DNA of 64,000 nt, from positions 53,428 through 117,427 of the forward strand of contig DATBRC010000015.1 of NCBI GenBank assembly GCA_036560485.1, given 5' to 3'. The notes beneath the pieces were generated by a model. It made no database searches, was not told where the DNA came from, and worked only from the letters and a program-made list of their open reading frames with translations. The position numbers and the translations under genes were made by a program. The DNA is from DATBRC01 sp036560485. Its GTDB lineage: Bacteria; Pseudomonadota; Gammaproteobacteria; Burkholderiales; Burkholderiaceae_D. Positions 35,876-44,636 of this stretch are shown here, in pieces; the stretch's first letter is position 1, and each line of letters opens with the position of its first letter.

Positions 35876-35934
35876 GATTCTTCCTTCTGAATTACATAAC
35901 GTTCTTGGAATGCAACTGACCAACACCGATTGTC

Positions 35935-36141
35935 TCAATCCGTTGCCGCATCAATCGCCTTGGCACCCACTTTTACACCGGTTTTGACGACTGTGGCTGA
36001 TACATCCACTGCGGTGGAAACTACTGTTGCACCTGCACTTACGACACTGCCTGCGACAGAAACCACTGCACAGCCGCTACATAGCAGCCCCATGATTAAA
36101 AAGGTACTGCTGATAAGCTTGATCGATAGAGCAGTGCGCAT
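35935..36141 (-). CDS. small putative lipoprotein
   Basis: This 68-residue protein has a lipobox LLCSGC with the lipidated Cys at residue 24, then a Val/Ala/Ser-rich repetitive tail (AVVSVAGSVVSAGATVVSTA and VKTGVKVGAKAID). It resembles the short NF038104-type lipoproteins by composition; that assignment is from memory. It lies 5 bases after the FKBP stop, so it is probably co-transcribed with it. Function unknown. Confidence 0.65.
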   Translation of the reverse strand: MRTALSIKLISSTFLIMGLLCSGCAVVSVAGSVVSAGATVVSTAVDVSATVVKTGVKVGAKAIDAATD

Positions 36142-36146
36142 GATCG

Positions 36147-36503
36147 TTATACTCCCAATAGTTCTACTTCAAAAATCAGCGTGGCATTCGGCGGAATCAC
36201 GCCACCGGCGCCGCGTGGGCCATAGCCGAGCGATGAAGGGATGATCAGCTTGCGTACGCCGCCGACTTTCATGCCTTGCACGCCTTCATCCCAGCCCTTG
36301 ATCACATGACCGGCGCCGAGTGGAAATTCGAAAGGATCGTTGCGGTCTTTGCTCGAATCGAACTTACTGCCGGCGGAGCCGTCTGCATTTTGCAACCAGC
36401 CGGTATAGTGCACGGTGACATGATTGCCTGCCTTGGCTTCTGCACCGTCGCCTGCTTTGATTTCTTCGTACTGCAGACCGCTGGATGTCATGATGGTAGA
36501 CAT
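36147..36503 (-). CDS. FKBP-type peptidyl-prolyl isomerase
   Basis: This 118-residue single-domain FKBP has VTVHYTGWLQNADGS, PFEFPLGAGHVIKGWDEGVQ, GGVRKLIIPSSLGYGPRGAG and IPPNATLIFEVELL, the full set of active-site aromatics. It catalyses proline cis-trans isomerisation; no signal peptide means cytosolic. AAGGAAAT precedes the chosen ATG (36503), and the 54-residue in-frame extension is not supported. It heads a small operon with the lipoprotein and perhaps ACBP. Confidence 0.93.
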   Translation of the reverse strand: MSTIMTSSGLQYEEIKAGDGAEAKAGNHVTVHYTGWLQNADGSAGSKFDSSKDRNDPFEFPLGAGHVIKGWDEGVQGMKVGGVRKLIIPSSLGYGPRGAGGVIPPNATLIFEVELLGV

Positions 36504-36691
36504 GGGATTTCCTTGTGTTGAGAAGTTGAATTTGCAAGATTGTAGCAGGTAGAAAGGGGCATTTGTTCTCCCACGGATTGATTCAGGATAAGAATACAAA
36601 ATGCCAATATTCCGGCGCGGTAAAATGGATATGATCTTGATTGTTCCCAATGGGAGCAAAACCACTCATTTTGCAAGAAAGCGATCTTCAG

Positions 36692-37546
36692 ATGCACTCA
36701 GTATTTGTTTCCTTTGGACGCGCACTCTATTCGCAATTCCATTTCCGCATGTTAATGCTGACCTTCATGCCATTTGCGTTGTCTGTGGTGATTTGGGGTG
36801 TTGTTTTATGGTTGGGTCTGAACCCGATGATCGATTGGATCCGCGGCGTCTTTGCGGACAATAACTGGTTCGCCGCGTCGAGCAGCACATTGAATTGGCT
36901 TGGCCTGGGCGCGTTGAAGACAGTGATCGTTCCGCTGATCGCGATGTGGCTATTGCTGCCGTTGATGATATTGACCGCTTTACTATTGACTAGCCTGCTG
37001 GCCATGCCACTCATCATCAAGCATGTCGCAAGCCGCCACTATCCCGAACTGCATGAACGTAAGGGTGGCACGATCTGGCGCAGCATTTGGATGTCGGCTT
37101 CATCCTTTATCGTATTTGTCGTGATGTGGGTGATCGCGTTGCCATTGTCGATGATTCCGCCATTAGGCTTTATCGTACAGCCGATTCTGTGGGGATGGCT
37201 GACCTATCGCGTGATGGCATTCGAAGCATTGTCCGAACATGCGGATGGGGATGAAATTAAAACGATCATCCATCAACATCGCTGGCCGTTGCTGTTAATT
37301 GGTATCGCCACTGGTGCACTGGGCACAGCACCGATGCTGATATGGATGGGCGGCGTATTGGCAGTCGTGTTCTTTCCGATACTGGCAGGGCTATCTATCT
37401 GGCTCTATCTGGTCGTGTTTATTTTTACCGGTTTATGGTTTGTGCATTATTGTTTGGCTGCACTGGCAAAATACAGATCGATTGGCATTGCAGAAGTATC
37501 GGCATCAGCCACGCTGCCATCATCACAACTGAAGGACATTAACTAA
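36692..37546 (+). CDS. EI24-domain membrane protein
   Basis: This 284-residue inner-membrane protein belongs to the EI24/CysZ-like group. MHSVFVSFGRALYSQFHFRM starts the domain, and four or more hydrophobic segments follow (FMPFALSVVIWGVVLWLG, TVIVPLIAMWLLLPLMILTA, FIVFVVMWVIALPLSMIPP and a GIATGALGTAPMLIWMGGVL stretch). The Met at 36692 is chosen since upstream in-frame codons are not membrane-like. Its final A overlaps the ATG of the CinA-like gene (TAATG), so the two are coupled. The transported molecule is not known. Confidence 0.8.
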   Translation: MHSVFVSFGRALYSQFHFRMLMLTFMPFALSVVIWGVVLWLGLNPMIDWIRGVFADNNWFAASSSTLNWLGLGALKTVIVPLIAMWLLLPLMILTALLLTSLLAMPLIIKHVASRHYPELHERKGGTIWRSIWMSASSFIVFVVMWVIALPLSMIPPLGFIVQPILWGWLTYRVMAFEALSEHADGDEIKTIIHQHRWPLLLIGIATGALGTAPMLIWMGGVLAVVFFPILAGLSIWLYLVVFIFTGLWFVHYCLAALAKYRSIGIAEVSASATLPSSQLKDIN

Positions 37547-38346
37547 TGGCTATCGGACTCATCATCATCGGTGACGAAATCCTGTCAGGCAAACGCACCG
37601 ATTCGCACTTCCCCAAAGTGGTCGAGATGCTCAATGCGAGAGGCTTGCAACTGGCCTGGGCAGAATATCTGGGCGATGATCCTGCGCGCATCACCGCCAC
37701 ATTCAAGCGCACGCTCGCCAGCGAAGACATCGTGTTTTCATGCGGTGGCATTGGCGCGACACCGGATGATCACACAAGACTATGTGCAGCGACTGCACTG
37801 GGCGTTGATTTGGCATTGCATCCGGAAGCGAAAGTCTTGATCCAGCAGCGCTTTACCGACATGGCGAAAGAGGCGGGAAAGGAAATCGATTTGAATAGTC
37901 CAAGATACCTGCAAGCGTTGAAGATGGGCGAGTTTCCGGTCGGTGCAGAAATCATCCCGAATCCATTCAACAAGATTCCTGGATATTCAGTCAAAGGGCA
38001 GGGGCAAGGCCGCCATTATTTCGTCCCCGGATTTCCTGTGATGGCGCAGCCGATGATCGAATGGGTGCTGGATACACATTATTCGCATCTGTTCCATCAA
38101 GTCGCATGGCTGGAAAAATCGGTGCTGGTGTATGAGGCGATGGAGTCAGCATTGACGCCGTTGATGGAGCAGTTGGAGGCAGAGTATCCGTTGGTGAAAG
38201 TATTCAGTTTGCCGAACGTGGGTGATGCGAATACGCGGCGGCATATTGAGTTGGGGGTGAAGGGGGAGCCTGAGCAGACTGCGGCGGCGTTTGACAAGAT
38301 GGTGGGAGCTTTGGAGCAGTTTAAATATGAATATAAGAAGGTTTGA
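37546..38346 (+). CDS. CinA-like protein with MoaB/Mog domain
   Basis: This 266-residue protein has a MoCF-binding fold N-terminus: IGLIIIGDEILSGKRTDSHF, then GGIGATPDDHTRLC. This is the CinA N-terminal type without the C-terminal amidohydrolase domain. A longer C-terminal part (VLVYEAMESALTPLMEQLEA) is a common extension in the competence/damage-inducible protein A family. Such proteins are proposed to act on pyridine nucleotides or pterin derivatives; the role here is uncertain. Its start overlaps the preceding EI24 gene by one base. Confidence 0.82.
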   Translation: MAIGLIIIGDEILSGKRTDSHFPKVVEMLNARGLQLAWAEYLGDDPARITATFKRTLASEDIVFSCGGIGATPDDHTRLCAATALGVDLALHPEAKVLIQQRFTDMAKEAGKEIDLNSPRYLQALKMGEFPVGAEIIPNPFNKIPGYSVKGQGQGRHYFVPGFPVMAQPMIEWVLDTHYSHLFHQVAWLEKSVLVYEAMESALTPLMEQLEAEYPLVKVFSLPNVGDANTRRHIELGVKGEPEQTAAAFDKMVGALEQFKYEYKKV

Positions 38347-38397
38347 TTGTTTGAGCTGATAAAAACTGAATTTTATTGTTGGAAGGGACAGCGCTTT

Positions 38398-38934
38398 ATG
38401 AGAAATATCTTTTTTGTATTGGTTGTTATTTACGCCGATTTCGCTTTCGCGGAAAATGCGGCGACGCCACCGGTGATAACAGTTTCAGATGCAGGAGTTG
38501 GTCCAATCAATGCAAAGACCCCTTTTAATCAAAAAGCCATTCAGAAGCTTCTGCCGACTTTGAATGTCACTAAATCTGTTGGTTCAAGCGAAGGGGAAGA
38601 GTTTCCAGTGCTTGAAGTTTCTGATAAAAATGGATTGCTATTTACTATTAATTCAAGTGAAAAAAAGATATTCAGCGTAGTGTTTGAAAAGGATCGAGTA
38701 ACCAATGAATTGGGTCATAAAATTGGTGAACGGTATGAAAAGGTATATAAAAATGGTTCAGGTAAATGCACTGCAGGATTAGGAGAATATTCTGGATCAG
38801 TTTTTTGTTCTGCGCCAGGTTCAAAGCACATTAATTATGTATTCGACGGGCAGTGGAATGGATCCGAGAGTGAAGTTCCTCCCTTGAAGATTTTGAATGG
38901 ATGGACTATAAGTGCTATTTTCTGGAAACCATAA
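38398..38934 (+). CDS. DUF1131-type secreted protein (YfeY-like)
   Basis: This 178-residue protein has a signal peptide (MRNIFFVLVVIYADFAFAEN). Its mature body shows a GVGPINAKTPFNQKAIQKL start, then GHKIGERYEKVYKNGSGKC, VFCSAPGSKHINYVFDGQW and a final LNGWTISAIFW. This matches my recollection of DUF1131, the RpoE-regulated lipoprotein YfeY family, but no lipobox is present here, so it is likely soluble. Cys residues in the C-terminal half could pair. AAGGGA precedes the start. Function unknown. Confidence 0.6.
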   Translation: MRNIFFVLVVIYADFAFAENAATPPVITVSDAGVGPINAKTPFNQKAIQKLLPTLNVTKSVGSSEGEEFPVLEVSDKNGLLFTINSSEKKIFSVVFEKDRVTNELGHKIGERYEKVYKNGSGKCTAGLGEYSGSVFCSAPGSKHINYVFDGQWNGSESEVPPLKILNGWTISAIFWKP

Positions 38935-38972
38935 TAGAACTTATTTCATAAGTAACCCGATAAGTTGCACAT

Positions 38973-39010
38973 GGTAGGGCGCAATGGGCTCCGCTTATTG
39001 ACGCCCTACC
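38973..39010. repeat. GGTAGGGCG hairpin repeat
   Basis: GGTAGGGCG (38973-38981) pairs with CGCCCTACC (39002-39010) around a mostly palindromic loop (GCAATGGGCTCCGCTTATTG). Units of this kind are frequent proteobacterial intergenic repeats. It can also act as a transcript end for the convergent DUF1131 and ureG genes. Confidence 0.65.
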
Positions 39011-39045
39011 GCGTGCAAGAGATTTCCGTTTGTGCTTGCAATAAA

Positions 39046-39669
39046 TTATTTAATCTCATCCAGCAACCCCTGCTTCCGAATAAACTCAATCACATCCTTC
39101 ACCCCATCGCCTTTCCGTAAATTCGTAAAAACAAACGGCCGCTCCCCCCGCATCTTTTTCGCATCACTCGCCATCACATCCAGATTGGCACCGACATAAG
39201 GCGCCAAGTCCGTCTTGTTGATAATCAGAAGATCCGAACGCGTAATGCCAGGCCCACCTTTGCGCGGAATTTTTTCACCGCCGGCAACGTCGATCACATA
39301 AATGGTCAGATCCGATAATTCAGGACTGAACGTTGCTGCCAGATTGTCGCCACCCGATTCCACCAGAATCAAATCAAGATTTGGAAACTCCGCACTCATG
39401 CGTGCGATCGCTTCCAGATTGATCGACGCATCTTCACGGATCGCGGTGTGCGGGCAGCCGCCGGTTTCCACGCCCATCAGCCGTTCGGCCGGCAGCGCAT
39501 CGGCGCGCAGCAGGATTTCCATATCCTCTTTGGTGTAGATGTCGTTGGTGATGACGGCCATGTCGTAATGGTCGCGCATGTTTTTGCAGAGCATTTCGCA
39601 TAGCGCAGTTTTTCCGGAACCGACTGGGCCGCCGATGCCGACGCGGAGGGGATTGGATTGTGTGGTCAT
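39046..39669 (-). CDS. ureG: urease accessory GTPase UreG
   Basis: This 207-residue SIMIBI-class GTPase delivers energy for nickel insertion into urease. The P-loop is IGGPVGSGKTALCEML, the nickel/CPH motif is ETGGCPHTAIREDAS (about 70-84), and the NKTDLAPYVG base-recognition motif is present. It is the last gene of the ure group. The in-frame 23-residue extension is not part of the family; the ATG at 39669 is used. A family-A palindromic repeat fills the gap to ureF. Confidence 0.96.
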   Translation of the reverse strand: MTTQSNPLRVGIGGPVGSGKTALCEMLCKNMRDHYDMAVITNDIYTKEDMEILLRADALPAERLMGVETGGCPHTAIREDASINLEAIARMSAEFPNLDLILVESGGDNLAATFSPELSDLTIYVIDVAGGEKIPRKGGPGITRSDLLIINKTDLAPYVGANLDVMASDAKKMRGERPFVFTNLRKGDGVKDVIEFIRKQGLLDEIK

Positions 39670-39710
39670 TTTTTTGTGAAAGCTTATAAAGGTTGTTTGT
39701 TTAAAACCTC

Positions 39711-39792
39711 CGTCATTCCCGTGCAAACGGGAATCCATACGGAGGTCGGTTTTGCGGACGCACTATGGATTCCCGCCTTCGCGGGAACGACG
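39711..39792. repeat. palindromic repeat, family A, between ureG and ureF
   Basis: Inverted arms (39711-39739 and 39764-39792) with the same core as the parE/parC copy. The left arm carries ATTCCCGTGCAAACGGGAAT, an exact ATTCCC-N8-GGGAAT pattern. It lies inside the urease operon. Confidence 0.85.
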
Positions 39793-39861
39793 GGTTTGAG
39801 GGTTGGCGGTTTTGGTTTGTCAATTGCTGAGTAACTTTGCTCAAATAAAAATTAGGAACGA

Positions 39862-40542
39862 TCAAGAACGATATAGCCGACTATACTGCACCTCATGCTG
39901 CATCGACAGCACGGATAAACCAGGTGACCAGTTGGATAATTCATCATCTGCGAGGCGTTGCGCGTGTTGCGATGCGGATTCCAGTTCGGGACGCAGTGAC
40001 AGGAGCAAGCGCTGTCCTGATACCTGTCCGAGCGGGACTGATTTGACACATACCAACACCTGGTTTTCTGCCCATGAGAACAGCATGCCGAGTAACGCGG
40101 CTTCATGTGGTACATCCAGTGCAACTGCTGCATAAGCCAGTGCAGTTGGCAACGGCACTTCAGGCAACGCTTGCAAGATACTCAGCAATTCTTCGTCCGC
40201 GATTTTTAAATCAATCACGAGTCTGGATAGCGAATAACCCATCTGGATTGTCTCTGCGCGAAATTCTGCAGTGTCGCGCGCGGCGATGAAGCGTTCTGTC
40301 CATTCGGCTACTGTGTTCTCATCGCGATTCGAAAATGCCTGCAATAAGCGCCACAGAATCGGTGCTTCAAACTGTGCGACGACATGCTGCAATACATCGA
40401 CAATCCATGCGCGTGCCGATGCTTCATCTTTGACCATGCCGTTTTCAATCGCTGCTTCCAATCCTTGCGAATAACTGTACGCGCCAACCGGCAAGGATGG
40501 GCTGGCCAGTTGCAGCAAGTGAAGGAGGGCAGCGGATTGCAT
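39862..40542 (-). CDS. ureF: urease accessory protein UreF
   Basis: This 226-residue all-helical accessory protein starts LLHLLQLASPSLPVGAYSYS near the N-terminus, the most conserved UreF region, and has LEAAIENGMVKDEASARAWI after it. It bridges UreD and UreG on apo-urease to gate nickel and GTP hydrolysis. It overlaps the ureE stop (TAATG). The order ureE-ureF-ureG is standard. Confidence 0.93.
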   Translation of the reverse strand: MQSAALLHLLQLASPSLPVGAYSYSQGLEAAIENGMVKDEASARAWIVDVLQHVVAQFEAPILWRLLQAFSNRDENTVAEWTERFIAARDTAEFRAETIQMGYSLSRLVIDLKIADEELLSILQALPEVPLPTALAYAAVALDVPHEAALLGMLFSWAENQVLVCVKSVPLGQVSGQRLLLSLRPELESASQHAQRLADDELSNWSPGLSVLSMQHEVQYSRLYRS

Positions 40543-41099
40543 TATTTAGGAGCAGTTGGATCAGGGCCGACTTGCGATGGACGATGGATTTTTTGACGTA
40601 GCGGAATCGGCGCCAGAGGATTGTGGTGATGGTCATCGCCATGATGATGGTGTCCACCACCATAGGCCCCGGATTCCGGTTCGAATGCAGCGAGTTCTTC
40701 GGTGACTGTGGCGCCCAGACCTTCCAGCATTTCTTTCAATACAGCGTCTTTGCGGATGCGCAAAAAGCCGCTCTTGGCTTCACCGGCGACTTGTGCTTGC
40801 GTATGCCGATTGCCTAGATGGAAGGCGCAGCGCAGCAGGTCGCGTGGCGTGTTGCAGTCGACGCGGTAAGTGGCTTCCTGAGCAGCAGTGATTTTGATGA
40901 CGCGTGTGGTGCCGGATGCGTCCGATCCTTGCAGCAGGTCGCCGTGGCGCAATACTGTGCCGCGTACAGTGAATACGGCGACGTCTTCGCCGGAAGTCAG
41001 TGTGGCGCGCAGGCGGCTCTTTTCGCGTAGCTCGAAAGGGAGGATCAGTTCGCCGTCGATTTTGGTTGCGTTGTCTACTTTGGTGTTGAGGGTTAGCAT
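40542..41099 (-). CDS. ureE: urease accessory nickel chaperone UreE
   Basis: This 185-residue protein has an N-terminal peptide-binding domain (LTLNTKVDNATKIDGELILP) and a metal-binding domain containing AFHLGNRHTQAQV. The C-terminal tail is His-rich (GGHHHHGDDHHH), as expected for a nickel carrier. The Met at 41099 fits the family; a longer in-frame start adds only six residues. It stores or hands Ni(II) to UreG. A family-B palindromic repeat separates it from ureC. Confidence 0.93.
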   Translation of the reverse strand: MLTLNTKVDNATKIDGELILPFELREKSRLRATLTSGEDVAVFTVRGTVLRHGDLLQGSDASGTTRVIKITAAQEATYRVDCNTPRDLLRCAFHLGNRHTQAQVAGEAKSGFLRIRKDAVLKEMLEGLGATVTEELAAFEPESGAYGGGHHHHGDDHHHNPLAPIPLRQKIHRPSQVGPDPTAPK

Positions 41100-41136
41100 G
41101 GTTTTTTTTGTGGTCAATTTAATTAACGGTATTAAT

Positions 41137-41247
41137 GTCGTCCCAGCGAACGCTGGGATCCAGCGTCGTTTGTTAATGATCAGATGAACTTCTTACTTTA
41201 ACGATTTGCTACGAAAGACCCTGGGTCCCAGCGTTCGCTGGGACGAC
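41137..41247. repeat. palindromic repeat, family B, between ureE and ureC
   Basis: Left arm GTCGTCCCAGCGAACGCTGG (41137-41156, extending to 41163) and right arm 41221-41247 are inverted copies. The same unit occurs at 43643-43731. It is distinct in sequence from family A. Confidence 0.85.
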
Positions 41248-41266
41248 ACATTTGACGTCTGTTTTA

Positions 41267-42967
41267 TTAAAACAAAAAATAACGCTGCGCCATCGGTAAA
41301 ATCTTTGCCGGCTCACACACCAGTAATTCGCCATTGGCACGCACTTCATATGTTTCGGAATCGACTTCCATCTTCGGTGTTAAACCGTTGTGCACCATAT
41401 CGATCTTGCGCAAGTGTCGCATGTTTTTCACTGCGATCAATGGTTTATTGAGTTTCAATTGATCACCAATGCCGGCATCGTAAGCAGCTTGCGAGACAAA
41501 GGTGACGGAAGTTTTGAGTCCACCGCCATATGCACCGAACATCATGCGGGTATGCACCGGTTGTGGTGTCGGAATCGATGCATTCGGGTCGCCCATTTGC
41601 GCAGCAGCGATCATGCCGCTCTTCAAGATCATCGATGGCTTGACGCCGAAGAACGCTGGTTTCCACAACACGATGTCGGCCATCTTGCCGACTTCCAATG
41701 AACCGACCACGTGCGAAATACCGTGTGTGATCGCCGGGTTGATCGTGTATTTGGCGATGTAGCGTTTGGCGCGGAAATTGTCGTTGCGAGAGGTATCTTC
41801 TTTCAGTGATCCACGTTGCGTCTTCATCTTGTGCGCGGTTTGCCAGGTGCGCATGATCACTTCGCCGACACGTCCCATCGCTTGCGAATCGGACGACATC
41901 ATCGAGATTGCACCGATGTCATGCAGGATGTCTTCCGCTGCAATCGTCTCGCGGCGGATGCGCGATTCGGCAAACGCAATGTCTTCTGCAATCGCCGGAT
42001 CAAGATGATGACAGACCATCAGCATGTCGAGATGCTCGTCCAATGTATTGACGGTGAACGGGCGGGTCGGATTGGTGGAGGAGGGCAGCACATTGGCTTG
42101 ACCGACTGCTGCAATGATGTCCGGCGCATGCCCGCCGCCCGCACCTTCGGTATGGAAGGTATGGATGGTACGGTCCTTGAACGCAGCCAGCGTGTGTTCC
42201 AGAAATCCTGCTTCGTTCAACGTGTCGGTATGGATCGCGACTTGCACATCCATTCGGTCAGCGACCGCCAGACAATTATCGATGGCAGCCGGTGTGGTGC
42301 CCCAGTCCTCATGCAGTTTGAGGCCGATCGCGCCGGCGCGGATTTGTTCTTCCAGCGGTGTCGGCAAACTGACGTTACCTTTGCCGAGAAAGCCGAGATT
42401 CATCGGGAATGCATCGGCTGCCGACAGCATCGAATGCAAATGCCACGGCCCCGGTGTGCAAGTGGTCGCTGCGGTGCCGACTGCAGGTCCCGTACCGCCA
42501 CCGAGCATGGTGGTGACGCCGCTCATCAATGCTTCTTCGATCTGTTGCGGACAAATGAAATGGATATGCGAATCGATCCCGCCTGCGGTGACGATCATGC
42601 CTTCACCAGCGATGATTTCCGTCGCACCGCCGATCGCCATGCTGACGTTCGGTTGGATGTCTGGATTGCCTGCTTTGCCGATGGCGGCGATCTTGCCGTT
42701 CTTCAGGCCGATGTCGGCTTTGACGATGCCCCAGTGGTCGAGTATCACAGCGTTGGTGATGACGGTATCCATCACCTCTTTGTGATTGCGTTGCGATTGG
42801 CCCATGCCGTCGCGGATCACTTTTCCGCCGCCGAACTTCACTTCTTCGCCGTAGACTGCGTAGTCTTTTTCTATTTCGATGAACAGTTCGGTGTCAGCAA
42901 GACGGATGCGGTCGCCAGTAGTGGGGCCGAACATTTCTGCATAAGCGTGGCGTGAGATTTTGGTCAT
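41267..42967 (-). CDS. ureC: urease subunit alpha
   Basis: This 566-residue catalytic subunit hydrolyses urea to ammonia and carbamate. The nickel ligands and carbamylated Lys appear in IDSHIHFICPQQ and GAIGLKLHEDWGTT; catalytic His residues are in MVCHHLDP and the flap region. The amidohydrolase fold is complete and normal in length. UreB upstream overlaps its start by 4 bases (ATGA). A family-B repeat lies just downstream. Confidence 0.97.
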   Translation of the reverse strand: MTKISRHAYAEMFGPTTGDRIRLADTELFIEIEKDYAVYGEEVKFGGGKVIRDGMGQSQRNHKEVMDTVITNAVILDHWGIVKADIGLKNGKIAAIGKAGNPDIQPNVSMAIGGATEIIAGEGMIVTAGGIDSHIHFICPQQIEEALMSGVTTMLGGGTGPAVGTAATTCTPGPWHLHSMLSAADAFPMNLGFLGKGNVSLPTPLEEQIRAGAIGLKLHEDWGTTPAAIDNCLAVADRMDVQVAIHTDTLNEAGFLEHTLAAFKDRTIHTFHTEGAGGGHAPDIIAAVGQANVLPSSTNPTRPFTVNTLDEHLDMLMVCHHLDPAIAEDIAFAESRIRRETIAAEDILHDIGAISMMSSDSQAMGRVGEVIMRTWQTAHKMKTQRGSLKEDTSRNDNFRAKRYIAKYTINPAITHGISHVVGSLEVGKMADIVLWKPAFFGVKPSMILKSGMIAAAQMGDPNASIPTPQPVHTRMMFGAYGGGLKTSVTFVSQAAYDAGIGDQLKLNKPLIAVKNMRHLRKIDMVHNGLTPKMEVDSETYEVRANGELLVCEPAKILPMAQRYFLF

Positions 42968-43284
42968 TTCATTTCCTTTGCCAATGGACCCATCACTTTG
43001 GCGTTGAATCCGTATACTCTTCTGGCGCCTGCTAATGCGACCAGTTCTACTGTGCGCTGCTGACCGGGTTCGAAACGCACCGCAGTGCCCGCAGCGATAT
43101 TCAAGCGCATGCCGTAAGCGGCTTTGCGGTCGAATTGCAATGCCGGATTGGTCTCAAAAAAATGAAAGTGCGATCCGACTTGGATCGGGCGGTCGCCGCT
43201 ATTGGCGACGACGACAGTGGTGGTTTTGCGGCCGACATTTAATTCGATATCGCCGGATTCGATGAGCATTTCGCCAGGGATCAT
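42964..43284 (-). CDS. ureB: urease subunit beta
   Basis: This 106-residue small subunit starts MIPGEMLIESGDIELNVGRK and contains RPIQVGSHFHFFETNPAL and RVYGFNAKVMGPL, as in all bacterial UreB. It assembles with UreA and UreC in the urease trimer of trimers. The ATG at 43284 is preferred over one two residues upstream. It overlaps ureC by 4 bases and lies 10 bases after ureA. Confidence 0.96.
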   Translation of the reverse strand: MIPGEMLIESGDIELNVGRKTTTVVVANSGDRPIQVGSHFHFFETNPALQFDRKAAYGMRLNIAAGTAVRFEPGQQRTVELVALAGARRVYGFNAKVMGPLAKEMK

Positions 43285-43294
43285 GTTCAATCTC

Positions 43295-43597
43295 CTAAGG
43301 GATGGGATGATGCACAGTGACGAGCTTGGTGCCGTCCGGGAAGGTCGCTTCGACCTGGATGTCGGGGATCATCTCGGCAATGCCGTCCATCACGTCAGCG
43401 CGCGTCAGAATTTTGGTGCCGTCGGACATCAGTTCGGCGACGGTGCGGCCGTCGCGTGCGCCTTCCATGATGGCGGCGGTAATCAGCGCGATTGCTTCAG
43501 GATAGTTCAGCTTTAATCCGCGTGCCTTGCGGCGTTCCGCCAATAGTGCTGCTGTAAAAATCAGCAGCTTGTCTTTTTCTCTTGGGGTGAGTTCCAT
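43295..43597 (-). CDS. ureA: urease subunit gamma
   Basis: This 100-residue smallest urease subunit starts MELTPREKDKLLIFTAALLA and ends in FPDGTKLVTVHHPIP, the full family pattern. It is the first structural gene after ureD, followed by ureB and ureC. A family-B palindromic repeat lies in the gap to ureD. Confidence 0.97.
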   Translation of the reverse strand: MELTPREKDKLLIFTAALLAERRKARGLKLNYPEAIALITAAIMEGARDGRTVAELMSDGTKILTRADVMDGIAEMIPDIQVEATFPDGTKLVTVHHPIP

Positions 43598-43642
43598 TGG
43601 TTTCCTCTCAACTTATTAATATCTTCAACGTTCATTACCTGC

Positions 43643-43731
43643 GTCGTCCCAGCGAACGCTGGGATCCAGCGTCTTTTCTCGAAAGCCGCTAAAGTCGCAC
43701 GTCACTGGACCCCAGCGTTCGCTGGGGCGAC
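43643..43731. repeat. palindromic repeat, family B, between ureA and ureD
   Basis: Inverted arms 43643-43669 and 43705-43731 match the copy between ureE and ureC with a few changes. Confidence 0.85.
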
Positions 43732-43744
43732 ATACTAAATATCG

Positions 43745-44629
43745 TTACGTATTCCAGATGCGCGGTACAACACCTTCGCGACCTAATAGTTCCGGACGCA
43801 GTTGCTGCCATGCCTGCGTGATTAATTGTCTGGCGACTTCGCTTGAATTGCCAAGGTAACGCACGACCACGACCGATTTCATTTGTGTCACACCGAATGC
43901 TTCGATTTGATTGGTAACCGTTGCTGCTGCTTCCCGCATCATATTGATCAACGATGGCGGCAAGGTTTTTCCAACAGCGATTAATGTAGCGCACACCGTG
44001 TTGCCTGCTAATGCAAGCGGACTTGTCATCGATGTTGTGCCGCCCAGTATCGCGCCTTGTTCAAACCAGATCAATTTCCCTTCACGCCGTATCGCATTGC
44101 GCTGCGTGATTTTCCCGGACTTGAATGATTCACCTGACGCAGTGCGGCCAAAGCACAAGATCTCGCAGCCGATGTATGTCGCATCCTTGCCGAGTGAAAT
44201 CTCATTGTTCAGTTGTACGTGCGATTCATCGAAAAAAATTGTCTCTTGCGGTAGCCATTCCAGTGAAGCATGGTCGGCGATATCCAGTTGGATATCCTGA
44301 CGCGACACATGTCCATGTGCCTTGTACCATTTTGCCGCACCCGGTGTGGTGATGAACGCGCACGCCTGCGTGCCGATGTGCGCATTGATCGTCAACTCGT
44401 CGCCGCCAACCACGCCGCCCGGTGGATGCACAACAATCGTGTGACAGACTTCAGGCCCTTCCGGGTAGAGTGGCTTCTGGACGCGCAGTGGGCCGAAGTG
44501 AGTGCGTTCTATCAGTCGGGTTGTGCCGACATCATCAGCAAAGCCGAGCGATAGCCTGGCCTGGCAATCTTTTTTTGCAGGCGTGCTTGACGGCAATCCA
44601 TTGATCAGATCTTCAGCAGATAATTTCAT
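43745..44629 (-). CDS. ureD: urease accessory protein UreD
   Basis: This 294-residue accessory protein has ARLSLGFADDVGTTRLIERT near its N-terminus and VVHPPGGVVGGDELTINAHI and FITTPGAAKWYKA further on, the typical UreD beta-strand pattern. It binds apo-urease and recruits UreF and UreG for metallocentre assembly. It lies 7 bases after the urtE stop, so urt and ure genes are contiguous and may be co-transcribed. Confidence 0.94.
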   Translation of the reverse strand: MKLSAEDLINGLPSSTPAKKDCQARLSLGFADDVGTTRLIERTHFGPLRVQKPLYPEGPEVCHTIVVHPPGGVVGGDELTINAHIGTQACAFITTPGAAKWYKAHGHVSRQDIQLDIADHASLEWLPQETIFFDESHVQLNNEISLGKDATYIGCEILCFGRTASGESFKSGKITQRNAIRREGKLIWFEQGAILGGTTSMTSPLALAGNTVCATLIAVGKTLPPSLINMMREAAATVTNQIEAFGVTQMKSVVVVRYLGNSSEVARQLITQAWQQLRPELLGREGVVPRIWNT

Positions 44630-44636
44630 TGCACAA

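Noticed and set aside
41816..42955. Long 379-residue plus-strand ORF opposite ureC
   Set aside because: It mirrors ureC, whose catalytic residues are intact; its translation is Cys/His/Arg-rich without any domain and is a codon-usage shadow.
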